Both the position numbers and the translations under genes were made by a program. A DNA stretch of 64,000 bases from Telmatactis stephensoni (Eukaryota; Cnidaria; Anthozoa; Actiniaria; Isophelliidae), in assembly GCA_029948255.1 (NCBI GenBank), contig JALIZF010001880.1:310001-374000 (forward strand), given 5' to 3'. The number at the start of each line of letters is the position of its first letter. Position 1 is the first letter of the stretch. A model generated the notes under the pieces. The model saw nothing but the letters and a program-made list of their open reading frames with translations, was not told the DNA's origin and made no database searches. Positions 1 to 11,200 of this stretch are shown here, piece by piece.

Positions 1-511
1 ATTAATTATCTCCGTAAAATGCATGGATACCCCCAATTTTTTTTTCGTGAATTAAAAGACCTTTACCCATTCTACAAAGTAAATATAAAATAACTGGAAA
101 AAAAATGGTTCGCCATTATGGGCCACCGTCCTTAAATCGAAGCAGAAGAAAATGAAAAAAGTTCTTTGTGGTTTGACTAGTATATGTCAACTGATCAAAT
201 ATAACATTAATAACAAGAGGAACAGCAGTTTTTATTCAATTTTGAAATAATATTACACTGATATTCACACATTTTTATCTTAATAAAATAAATAAATAAC
301 ATTCTTATAAAACGTAGGCTTCAATACCAGCCACATTTGCAGTCTGTACACTGTTAATATTTGAACCGTAATTACGTAGACTTGCTGGCTGCAGGTCGTT
401 TTGAAATTTTCCCCAGTTTGTACGCACCTATGATAATTTCACAGTGCTCTATGCAAGCGTCCATTGAATTTGCAGTGACAACATATTTAATTAGTTCAAT
501 TTTTTGATTCT
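1..511. other. 3' flank of CIMIP2C, no gene seen
   Basis: AT-rich sequence downstream of the CIMIP2C stop codon. It holds a candidate polyadenylation signal for that gene. Near 130 there is a short stretch (gggccaccg) resembling the terminal repeat of the composite elements further along, possibly a solo end. No coding exon is recognised. Confidence 0.5.
231..236 (-). terminator. Candidate polyA signal for CIMIP2C
   Basis: TTTATT on plus reads AATAAA on minus, about 280 bases past the CIMIP2C stop. The cleavage site is not visible. Confidence 0.4.
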
Positions 512-2767
512 TCATCTTCTTTCATAGAAAACATCTCGTATTCTTCGCGTTTCTACAGAGGATAAATCCCACGGCTTTGTCTTCATGGTTCTGTACACTT
601 GGTTGGCGAATGCTACTGCCTTTCGATGGTCTGTTATTTTTCCTTCCCTAAATGAAATGAAAGAATGAAAGAACAGTTAGGCCACGTTTACACTTGAACT
701 TTTACCCACGGGATTTCGTTTTGTTTTAGTAAAGAATATTCAGTAGTGTTCCAAAATTTCTAATCTACAACAGGTTTAGTCTGACCAGATGCTGGACCGA
801 TTGCTGGACCCCTCTTTCGCCGCTCCTCTCTTTATTCGGACTTCCTTCCGCGACACAGGAAGCCCAAATATAAAAAGGTCCAGCAAGAAGGAGGGTGCAA
901 CAGTTTATATTAGTGTTCACTGATATCAGATAATTGTGTGATGGTCATAGATGAGGCCTTGTCAGACCTCAGTCGGACATGTACTAGTTGGTATTTTGAG
1001 TTACCTTTGATAAAATGGAGGCATTGTATCGTAGGATATTTTTGGTAGTATAAACACATTGACTGGTGGTACCGTCTCTGTTCTGTCTCTATAATGTTCT
1101 CTGTGGTGTTGAGCACCCTGCAAGATAGCGAAAAAAAAGTCAGCTAGTGTACGTTAGTTTGCTCCCTTTCGCGATACATACGCTTTAGTTTTACTTTATG
1201 TACAGAATGATTTGTGAACAGAGTATTACTTGGGCTAATCTACAATAGGCCCGAGACCGCTGACTTCAGTTATCCGCGGGAAAACCGCTTGTGACGACCC
1301 TGCGCGCACTTTCTGGAACGATCCATTTTGTCCTCGATTGGCTATATAAGCTTAAATTTGGGCGAGGATGCAAGGACCGGATGGCGACCACGCTTCGGAG
1401 ACCAAAGGCGTCAGGGATAAGAGGAAGGAGGAGGGAGGAGAGGGAAAGGGAAAGAGAAGATTGAAATGGAAAGGCCGGAAGGGAAGGAAAAAACGGCCTG
1501 GCATAGTCTGCTCCTGCAAGATCTCTCATAGCCATTAGCATCGCTCATGCAGGATTGTGTGTGGCTCAATCCCGGGCTCAACCCCAAACCTACCACATCA
1601 AATTGCTTGATGGCAACACCTCTTTCATCAACATTAAATAATCTATATTTCGGCGCAGCTAGCCAACGATCCCGTGACGTAGTTCTTGCCCCAACCACGT
1701 GATCTGGATTCTTTGTGTAATATGTAGGGAACGGTATATGCTTATCCCCTCCCCTCCCCATTCGTTCTTTGCTGGTCTTTAGAGTATCTTGTCTGTAATC
1801 GTTGAACCACTTGGCTGTAGTGTTACCGAACGTGTCACCGTATCTGTACTTTGTTGTTGGTGTGTAACCTAGGTAACTGAAAAGAAAAATAATATGAAAT
1901 GTACTCATAAAGAAATTGTTGCCTTTGCATATACCACAGGAAACCCAATTGAACAATATTGTTAGTCAAGTTTAACAAGTTTATTACAAAAAGCACCTAT
2001 TGTATAATTTCAAAAACCAAAATATGTAATCGTTTCTTAGCTTCAAGTAACATTCTGCATAATTATTCGGTCAATTATACGCTCTCCCAAGTCTCCCGTG
2101 TTCCTCTCCCCACGGGAGATTTCAGAGTTGACAAAACTTTCTGGATCTGAAAGCCGCTATAATTTTCAAGTCTAATTTTTCCATACTTTATCGGCATAAA
2201 AACAGGCATGAACTGTTGAAAACCTTTTCTGTTGATGGAATATTGATGAAACTGAGTCGAGTACACGTGCTACTCTTCGTAACTATGGCAATGGTGTGCT
2301 ATGTAGATTGACCCTGGGAAGAATCTTGTATAAAATTCAACAAAACATGAAGATGTCGCTAAATATATCAAAGACTAATATATTTACTGCCTTAATATAA
2401 TTTAAAGAAAAATTAAAAGATCCATGGAAATGATAAATGTTAGTGTGAATAAGAATTTTAGTACGTTAGAGACATGTGCTGTTTAATTTGGCGGATGACA
2501 GAGAATTTATCCACGGTCGACCCACAAAATTAATCATTTTGTGTCATATTACAAAGCACATTAAACTGTTTTGGAATTAAAGTTGACAACATTGTTAAGT
2601 GAATTTCGCTTAACATTCTTGGACAGACGAACATGAGAGTGTTAATATTTGTTGTTGTTTCACAAAAGCTTGACACAAACACAGATTAAATTAAAAATTT
2701 ACCCTGGAACATGTCTTGGATGCTTGTAGAGATCCATGTTGGTAGTCACTAATGTTAGTTTCTCCAT
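512..2767 (-). CDS. CIMIP2C: Ciliary microtubule inner protein 2C (FAM166C / C2orf70 orthologue)
   Basis: Four exons join in phase: 2703-2767, 1594-1876, 1005-1117 and 512-647, giving 597 bases and 198 residues; the human protein is about 200. The family binds inside the lumen of doublet microtubules in cilia. Exon 1 ends with HVPGY and continues into LGYTPTTKY, matching the PGYxGHVPT entry of vertebrate FAM166C. Exon 2 has FGNTTAKWF and RDRWLAAPKYRLFNVD, which matches the vertebrate TRDRWLxxPxYxRFNLD block. Exon 3 has HHREHYRDRTETVP, and exon 4 ends in RRIRDVFYERR. I chose ATG 2767 because the phases close from there; a second Met lies ten codons on. An X-box-like site lies 115 bases upstream. 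Symbol based on protein similarity recalled from memory. Confidence 0.87.
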
Positions 2768-2881
2768 ATCTGCTTCTAATCGAAGACTCGATCAAATAGG
2801 AGATATATTTCCTGGATAGAAATGAAGAGACGATCGACGGCGATGGAAACCCAAACACGGGTTGATTTCAATGGCCTTGTT

Positions 2882-2893
2882 GTTGCTAGCAAC
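2882..2893. promoter_or_regulatory. X-box (RFX site) upstream of CIMIP2C
   Basis: GTTGCTAGCAAC is a perfect palindrome made of the two RFX half-sites GTTGC and GCAAC. It lies 115 bases upstream of the CIMIP2C start codon. RFX factors drive cilia genes through such sites, so position and gene fit. Binding itself is an inference. Confidence 0.6.
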
Positions 2894-3101
2894 ACAAAGT
2901 GGCTCATTTGCATTTTGGGTCAGACGCGCTGCTAGAGCGTGAAAATACAAAGTAACCGTGTGTTGACTTTTTATCTGAATAAATGGTAAAAGAAATGGTA
3001 AAATAAATGGTAAATAAATGGTAAAATGTTATGTAAAAATATTACAATGAAGTAGGAATTTTGAACAAGCCGAAGCTATTAGGATGCAACCTGCCTTTAG
3101 C

Positions 3102-3459
3102 AATGAGCTTTTATCAGGTATTTTTAAATTCGTAAAACAGAAAAAGAATTACCATAACTGGAAAGAGCATGTTAAAATTAGCAAGACAGTGAGGTTTGAA
3201 GGAATTCAATCCAAAATTCGCGAGAATATGAATTTTTGAAAAGTGTGAATTTGTAAGAAAACCTTTGCTGGTAGGCATCTCTTGCCTACCAGTAAATGTT
3301 TTCATACAAAATTTTGATTTCGGAAAATTCATATCTTCATGAGTTTGAAAGTTACTTTATTCAAACTTCACAGTTTTACTAATTTTGACGTGCTCTTTCC
3401 AGCTATGGTAATTATATTTCTGTACTGTGACTTTTGGAATTTCCTGTTAAAAGCTCATT
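3102..3459. repeat. Foldback element, about 358 bp
   Basis: Imperfect inverted halves. The left starts AATGAGCTTTTA and includes ACCATAACTGGAAAGAGC; the right carries GCTCTTTCCAGCTATGGT and ends AAAGCTCATT. A tight hairpin (CTGGTAGGCA / TGCCTACCAG) sits at its centre near 3268-3294. Open frames inside it are not convincing genes. Confidence 0.65.
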
Positions 3460-5955
3460 CTTTTCTTGAGAATCAGTTTAGACGTGAGAGTGACGATGGG
3501 ACACGGCAGTGTTACCAAAGGTAGTGGTACTGCAAGTTGTTTTCAATTTACCTTGTGAATATGTATATGATAGAGCTCTCGTAGTTTCATCGGTATCAAT
3601 GCAGTAGAAGAAAACAGAGTGGACATTAGGGTTAAATTTCACTTCTCGTTCCGTTTTGCAATTTCTCGCTCGGCCCTACTTGTCAATTTTCGTATTCTTC
3701 CCTCTCACTTCTCCTATTTGTTTTCCTATCCCCTCGATCCCACTATATTTCTTTATTTAATACCTTGAATTACATTTACATATTAAAAACTGATAGTAAA
3801 TACTGAACCCAAACCTATTTCTCATCCTCATTGGTCCCTCCTTCAATCTTTAATTGGATCGATCATTTCTCGCTCTTCCCTACGGTGGTCCACAGGGGCA
3901 AAACACAATGCAAAATTGCTTTGAAAACACAACAAAGTTCAGAAAGTTTTATGGAACACAACAATCTTTCACTGAACACAACAAAGTTTCGTGGAACGCA
4001 GCAATCTTTCACTGAACACAACAAAGTTTCGTGGAATCAACACGACAATCTTTCACTGAATACAACAAAGTTTCGTGGAACACGACAATTTTTCACAGAA
4101 CACAAGACCCAACAATGTTTTACAGTACACAAGTCTTTCACAACCAACTAATTAGTTAATGGGGATGAGAAATTACTTTCAGATTTTTATATTAATGTCG
4201 TTTTGGTTGAACATTTTTCAGGTCCGTGGACATGGAGCTTCAAAGTGGACGAACAACACTGCTAATTGTATTAGTCTCATTATGTTCTATATTTGATGCC
4301 ATGATGATTTTGGAGGCCTTTCTGGCCTCGTTCTCGTGAACAATGAGCCTGCCATTTTTGAAAGTCGTCTATAAGTGTTTCATTTTAGAACATGTGTAAG
4401 AATTTTTGTTCGGGCGACGTTTAAACTCTGGCCCTGCCCACAACAGACGTATGCTTACTTGAGTAAAAGAACGAAAAATTCGTCGAAATTTATCCGAATT
4501 TTCGTTACTGAAGCTCCGCGCCATCTGGAATGTGTGCATTAGCTCTGGAAATGATAGCCACTAATGTTTGAAATACCAAAATCCAACTCATAACAATTAA
4601 GTAGTCCAAGGTTATTGCAATGTTGCGCGCAACAGAACGTGTGTTAACCCCTGCAACAGGCGCGCGCAATGCCCCAGAAAAAGCTCGGTTGTACTTCTGT
4701 AGCTGTTGCGCAAAACGTTGCGCGATCTGTTGCAAGGTTGGTATGGCTTCAGAAAAAGAACTCGTTTCTACTTCTCTAACTGTTGCGCGCACCTGTTGCA
4801 GGGTCGGACACACGTACGATGCATGTTGTGTACAATGTTACAAGCTACAGGGAAAATAACATCTTGTATTCTGGGTTTCTACAAATTAAGCAACAAGCCC
4901 CATTAACAATAGCCCAAGCGCAGGTCGCATGAGAAAGTCAGAGGGGCAGTGAATGGTTCTAGTTCTTTCCCGCGTAAGTGACCTGTGGTTTAAAAATAGC
5001 ACAAATGCGGTGAAACATGTCAAATCAGGTGACGTGCGTGTCTCAGTCTTATGCTTATACTCTGGTTTTTACAATCGTGTAATTTTAGTTATCTTGACTA
5101 TGTATAGGATAATTCGTCAGGCAGAGCAGTGAATCACTTGAAAGATTTCATCATGTAATGAAAGCATGCACTATGAAAGATTTAAAAGATTTACTTTTTT
5201 GTGTTATTAATTTTTTAGGCAGAAATGAAATTTCCCAATATTTTGAATACGACAATCTAAAAACTTGCGCGAGTTTGGCATTCTGCATTACGAGATTCTC
5301 TGTGGAGTTTTTGGGACTAATACATTTTGATGAGATCAGTTATAATTTAATTTCTCGTCTATAAGCTACTTACACAATTAAACTCAAATTGACCATGTAA
5401 CTAACAAATTTGGTGTTAATATTGAAGAACAAACGCGTACGAGCTTTGTTTTAAAACGATGAGCTAAAAGTATCAATCCAAATTTTAAATCACCTTAACT
5501 TATAAAAGAACTTACCTTTGCTGATGTCTTAATCTGATTAGCTCTAGGGATATTCCTGAAATAACAAACGTGGATTCCAACTGAACATCTTCAGTGAGGC
5601 CGATCATTTCACTTTGGAACGGAAATAAAAATCCATAAGTAATAGCGTACGAAACGGCTTGAAGCTTGCTGTACTTAAAATAATCATGGAAATTTATTGA
5701 TCCCTCTTCATTCGACTAGATTTTGATTGGTTCTTCTATCTCCCTGGGGAATTGGGACAAATCGATGGAGTAAAACAATGCAGACAAGCTCGATGTTCCT
5801 GAAAACTTATTCTTTTATTTTCTCTTTCTATTTATTTACAAAACAGCTATTTTTTGATAGCTGGACTCTGATTGGTTCATTTCTTTCCCTGAGGAAAATG
5901 AAACTTCGCCGAATAGACTACCCCGATTAGTCATTAAATTTATTAAGTGTCTAGG

Positions 5956-6227
5956 TAGCGCAGCGGTCTAAGGTGATATCTAAAGGTATGGATTAGGGTC
6001 CGGATATCGTCTCCCTCCCTGGCCTTCGGGCTAAGATAACTGTAATATGTAGCACCGGGATAGCGTGGATGGGGCCGAAATCTTCATCCGTAACGTAAGT
6101 CGATTCGATGTCTCAGCTTCTCAGAATGTCTCGGGAGAATCGTCCCAAAATTTCATTTTCTTTTTCTTTTTACTGTCTGTTATTTTATTTCCGGGGGGTG
6201 CTCTTTAAGGGGTTACAGGTTCGATCC
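5956..6227 (+). other. Interrupted tRNA-like (A-box / B-box) segment in composite element copy 1
   Basis: TAGCGCAGCGG at 5956-5966 fits a pol III A-box, and GGTTCGATCC at 6218-6227 fits a B-box. The gap of about 250 bases is far longer than in a tRNA gene. Both boxes are kept in the inverted copy (30105-30115 and 29831-29840). Confidence 0.45.
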
Positions 6228-6831
6228 TCGTCGACGCCGGATTCTTTTCTGACTTCTTTTTTTCTTCATTTTTTCCGTTTCTTTCCCAAGCTTTAAGTTA
6301 AAATTACATTTTTTGAACTTGATTTTAAATGTTTGGTGTTTTTGATATTTTTTCTGATAAATTTCATTTTCAATTTTTATTTTTAATCATAATTATTCAT
6401 ATATCTTACTACATTGTTTCTGTGATGTGCATTCCCTAGACATTACAGATTTCTTTCTTTTCTTCCTGTTTTCCTTTTCTTTTTTCGAATGTCTGGACGT
6501 TTTTTCCTAATTTTTTCGAATAGCAGGACTTTTTTCTTGCAAGTGATAATAAAATTGGAAACCATTTCTTACAAAATTCCTGACTTACATTAGAATTTGT
6601 CCCCGTAGCATGAATTCAAATCGCCTTGATTTGATTTTATGCGTCAGGTAGCAAATACATACAATTATTTTATCCTACACTAAGCCCACACCATATAGAA
6701 AATACAGCAAATAATGGCAATGTCTCATGGGAAGAGACAGTTGAATACCAGCAAATATACAACGGCTTTTCGATTGGCTGTATTTCCTATGGTGTGGGAT
6801 AAAACACGATATAATGCCTGGTTCACGCTAA

Positions 6832-7125
6832 CGACGCAAGACGACGTAAGACATCACAAGACGACGCAAGACAACGGAAAACCACGCAAGACCACACACG
6901 ATGACTCAACACAACGCATGCAAGACGACGCAAGACGAAGCAAGACGACGCAAGACACAAGACAACGCAAGACAACGAAATTAAAGACGACGCAAGACAA
7001 CGCAAGACGACGCAAGACAACGACAGACGACGCAAGACAACGCAAGACGACGCAAGACAACGCAAGACGAAGCAAGACGAAGCAAAACAACGCAAGACGA
7101 CGAAAGACAACGAAAGACCACGCAA
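6832..7125 (+). repeat. Tandem array of GACGCAAGACAAC-type units
   Basis: Dozens of 5-13 bp units built from GACGCAA and GACAAC, followed by a unique tail (7140-7290). The array is open in several frames on both strands because of its composition. The encoded low-complexity peptides are not treated as genes. Confidence 0.8.
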
Positions 7126-7959
7126 GCCAGCGCCAGAAAAATAAAACCTTCCGTTCTCTTGCGCTAGCGTTTATGCTTGCGTCGCTACTTTTACAAGTGA
7201 AAACACGAGCTTGGCGTTGTCTTGCTTCGATAGTGAAAACCAGGCTATCGTTTTCACTGTTCTCCGATTGTGCTGTATGTGCCACCTGATCGACGTACAC
7301 CAGAAAGTTCCATTTGAACACACAAATAGTGGTGAGGGGAGGAGAGCTAGGGATGAGGGAAAGAGGTAACAATCTATCCCTGAGTTCCGAGACTTAAATA
7401 AGCATTAATCTTTATTTTTGAACTCAATATTTGTCATGATGTTTGAAAAAAATCGGTCATTTTGAGAGCATTTCTAACAGGGTATATTTGGCTTTCAACC
7501 TAGAAATGACCGTTACTAGACATAATCCACAGATAATCAGACTGGGAAGCCTGTGGTAGCTATGCTTGTGAAAGAGTGTTGCCCCGTGAAAGATTTTAGT
7601 TGCTTGTGAAAGACTTGTGTACTGTGAAACTTTGTGTTCTGTGAGAGATTGTTGTGTTCCACGAAACTTTGTTGTGTTCAGTGAAAGATTGTGTTCCACG
7701 AGACTTTGTTGTTCTGTGAAAGATGTGTTCCACATAACTTTGTTGTGTTTTCAAAGGAATTTTGCATTGTGTTTTGCCCCTGTGGGCCACCGTACTTTCC
7801 TAAATCATTCCAAATCGTTCTTCTCTGTTTAGGATTCACTCTGACATGCCAGTATGTGTTGATCAGTCTTAGTTCATTCCACTTTTTTGTACTGATTCCA
7901 TTTTTATGACAGTGGTTTTATAAGCAAACTAAAAGTTCGAGAAAGCAATCTTAATTAAC

Positions 7960-7965
7960 TTTATT
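7960..7965 (-). terminator. Candidate polyA signal for the CCDC178-like gene
   Basis: TTTATT on plus (AATAAA on minus), about 240 bases past the stop codon at 8202. Confidence 0.4.
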
Positions 7966-8201
7966 CAAACAATGTATGAACAAGCATATAAGAAAACGCG
8001 AACTAGTAGACTGACAGTTCAACTATTACTAATACATGCATCTTTTCAGTTTTTGTCTTTTTACAATATCTACAAATACAAACATCTTTTATCGCATTCT
8101 TGTCCCTAAGTATATATTATAATACATATTTTTTTCTATATATACATGTCGTACAGTAAAAAAGGGTCTAGAAAGGAGTGGGATGGCGGTTCGGGTTGAA
8201 G

Positions 8202-11200
8202 TCAGATAACCAATGCCTGACCGGGTGGGGTCTGTGCAATTTTGGCCGCTTCCATTGAGATGACGTCATGGGCAGCATTGTTGGCTTCCAAGAACCTATT
8301 AATGTTCTCAATTACTCTCATCATTTCTCCTTGCAGTGTAACCAGCTTGTCGCCATTTTCTGCTGACTGAAGCTCAAAGCTTGCAACATCTGCCCTGTTT
8401 TGTAATCCTCGTAGTTTGTAATAATACTGTAAGGCTTCGTGCATGCGTTCTTGAAGAACTGACAACTAAGAAACGAAGTAAAAATCGTATTTTTTAGTCA
8501 ATTTTTAGCAAGATTTTGCAGCACTTTAATCGATCAAATGCAGCATCAAGATTTTAGTACGATATATTAGATATATTCTCCTTCGACTTGCTGGATGGTA
8601 CTTTTTTTTTTTCAAAGTTGGGGCGTGTAGTGGTGGACAAACGCATAAAGCAATGGTATTTAATTCGTGACAGTTGTACAATGATAAACTTTGAGGCCGA
8701 CGGTGCGCTCTGTACCCCCTCTTATTAGTGCTTTATTTTACGAGTATTTAAAGCTATTTAAAGCTACACGGAAAGGAAACAATTAAGGATGTGAGATCTG
8801 GACCTCTTGCATAGAACGCCACGCACTAACCAACTGTGCCATCATTGCTCCCTAAGGATGCAGGAAGTCATTGAAATGATCGAAGTATAAATTACCTCTC
8901 TATGATCTTTGACGCTATTTTCACTGTACACTCTGACTTCAAAATCTCTCAGCAATGCTGCCTTGTTGTTGAGAAAATCTCTTTGTATATGGTGGTATTG
9001 TTTAGCTAGTTGTTCGTTTTCCTTTAGCGCTGTTTGTACTCCTTCCTGCAATAAAGCAAAAAGAAAATTCCCAATAAATAAAAATAATCCAAGACGTCTA
9101 TCGCTGTCAATTTGGACAGGAAAGTTAACCTGGTTTGTTTCTAGCACTATTCGTCGTTGTATCATGTGTTTGTCATGGTCTTCCTGTCCTCTTTGTACCC
9201 TCTCTAAAACAATAAAAGAAAAACCTAACTGTTAACTTTGAGTATATAAAAGCAGGAACCAAAATACAATTACTAACAATTATCCCATCTCAAAGAAATT
9301 ACCCTCCTCCCTCCCTCCACTCCCTTCGGACACACTCCTTCGTCCAAACTATTTTTGACAAAACTAACTTACCTTCTGCTTGGGATAGTGAGGTTCTCAA
9401 GTCTTCCTCAGTTTCTTTTCCTGTTTGTAGTTGAATATTTAGTTCTGTCATCTCTTCGCTGTTTGAGAAGAAGAAGAAGAAGAAGAAGAAGAAGAAGAAG
9501 AAGAAGAAGAATAAGAAGAAGAAGAAGAAGAAGAAAAAAGATTATTTCCATAAGCAACTATACGTCTTTCATACATTGGGCTTCAAGTGAAAAGGGGCGT
9601 GGACAACTGTGGAAGAGTCCGGCGCGGGTTCTTCAATCAATTTTGCCAGCTCTCTTAAAGGTATAGCAAAATTGATTTAGCAGCCGTTGGCCACGTGCAC
9701 AGATTATTACTCCTATGCTATTTAGTTGTGTAAAATTAACATCAAAATTTAGTTGTGTATAAGTAACATCAAAATTAGGGAGAAGAAAAGAAACAAGAGG
9801 GTATCGTTTGAGTTAGAAGAGGGAATAGTATATGGGATTAGCCCAGACGAAAAGCTAGGGGATGGAAAAATAGAGGAGGATGGATAGAACTAGAAAAAGG
9901 GAAGGAATTCACCGTGAAGGATCACAGGATTACACATACTTCAGATCGTTTATTGCTTCCGTGGTGGCTGCTATAGCTTTGTTCATCATGCTACTAGATG
10001 ACGCCATGTCCTGCATTTTCTTATCCATCATTTCACTCTTCCAGATCATGTGATCAATCTTTTTGGTTAAATCCATGTTTTCTTTCTATTGACACAAACA
10101 CGTGAACATTTAGAGGAAAACAACAACATATAACAGCCTAGCCTCCTTCGCAGGCGTCTCTCTTATCTAAGAATTTGTATTTTTATAAATCTCGGGTTTC
10201 TTGTGTTGCTGATAGAGAGGGACTAGGCACCTATCCTCAGTCCCCCTCTACTCGGACAAGAATCCCACAAGAATCCCAAAGAGAGAGAAAATACAGATGC
10301 CTGTGGAGGCTATTACAGCCAAGTAAATAAACACATACACATATATTTTGTTCTTGTCAATGTTGTACAACATGAACATGTACACGATTCTCACACTCAT
10401 GGTATGGGCTTCTGACGGAACATCACTGAGTGATGCGGGAGATAACGTGGCAACTGAAACTAGCATATCATCCTCTCCAACCCAAAACATTTGGGGTCTG
10501 ATACTCTGTTATTCTTACTCTTCAAGTTGGAACTCAGAGCACGCGGTAACGTTGATGTTATGGCCCCTTTCTCAACGGGCCTGGGGCCCATTTCTCGAAA
10601 GACCCGATAACTTCACGGGTCCGTTAACTTACCCAATAAAGATAAAGGGTGTTTCTCGAAGCGCACGTAAGTTTCACATTCCCATAATTTTACAGACAAG
10701 TTTACAGGTACTCGCGCACTCCCTAATTTTTCCCGTAAATTAACGGCTCCGTAAAGTTATCGGTCCTGTCGAGAAACGAACCACTGGTAGCTTATCGGCG
10801 CGGGAATTCTCAAGAGAGCGCGCCCTTTGTATGTGGAAAACTTTATCGGGAAGTAAACTGTAAGTTGGCGAGCCTGATAAGTTATTGAGGTCTTCAAGTA
10901 ACGGGCTCCATTACAGCGTTCTAGTTTCCACAGGCTTGTAAATTATTGTACCATGAGAATCTTTACCTTAAGATCTTCTTCGTTTGGGTGCAATTGGGTT
11001 ATCTCGTTAGAAAGTTTTGTCTGCATATCATTATGTTGTACAGCAACTTTTTCTAAGATCTTGTTCAGCTCTGAAATTGTCTAGAGTTCGAAATAATTTA
11101 TACATTAAAAACATTGAGCATAATAATTAACGCGCGCGGTTTTGTTTTTCTTACAAATTGAATTATGCAAAAGATATTTCAGCTAGCGTAGAAGACACTC

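Larger units (their letters stand above)
3881..7794 (+). mobile_element. Composite non-autonomous element, copy 1 (about 3.9 kb)
   Basis: Bounded by inverted repeats: TACGGTGG...CACAGGGGCAAAAC at 3881 and its complement ending at 7794. Inside each end lie tandem units of about 38 bp (TTCGTGGAACACAACAATC type). The interior holds a region rich in GCGCGCAACAG motifs (4.5-4.85 kb), an interrupted tRNA-like segment (5.95-6.24 kb) and a GACGCAAGACAAC tandem array (6.8-7.1 kb). No transposase or reverse transcriptase is recognised. A second copy lies inverted at 27.6-33.3 kb. Superfamily unknown; target-site duplications not clear. Confidence 0.75.

Noticed and set aside
4505..4813. 102-codon open frame on minus (MCPTLQQVRATVREVETSS), with a related stretch at 31.1-31.4 kb
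   Set aside because: It is in the composite element and the other copy is disrupted by an indel. The peptide reflects repeated GCGCGCAACAG words. No family recognised.
6714..7289. 191-codon open frame on plus and long frames on minus across the GACGCAAG array
   Set aside because: Products are low-complexity because of the tandem array, and the frame exists on both strands. It lies inside a repeat element and shows no conserved domain.
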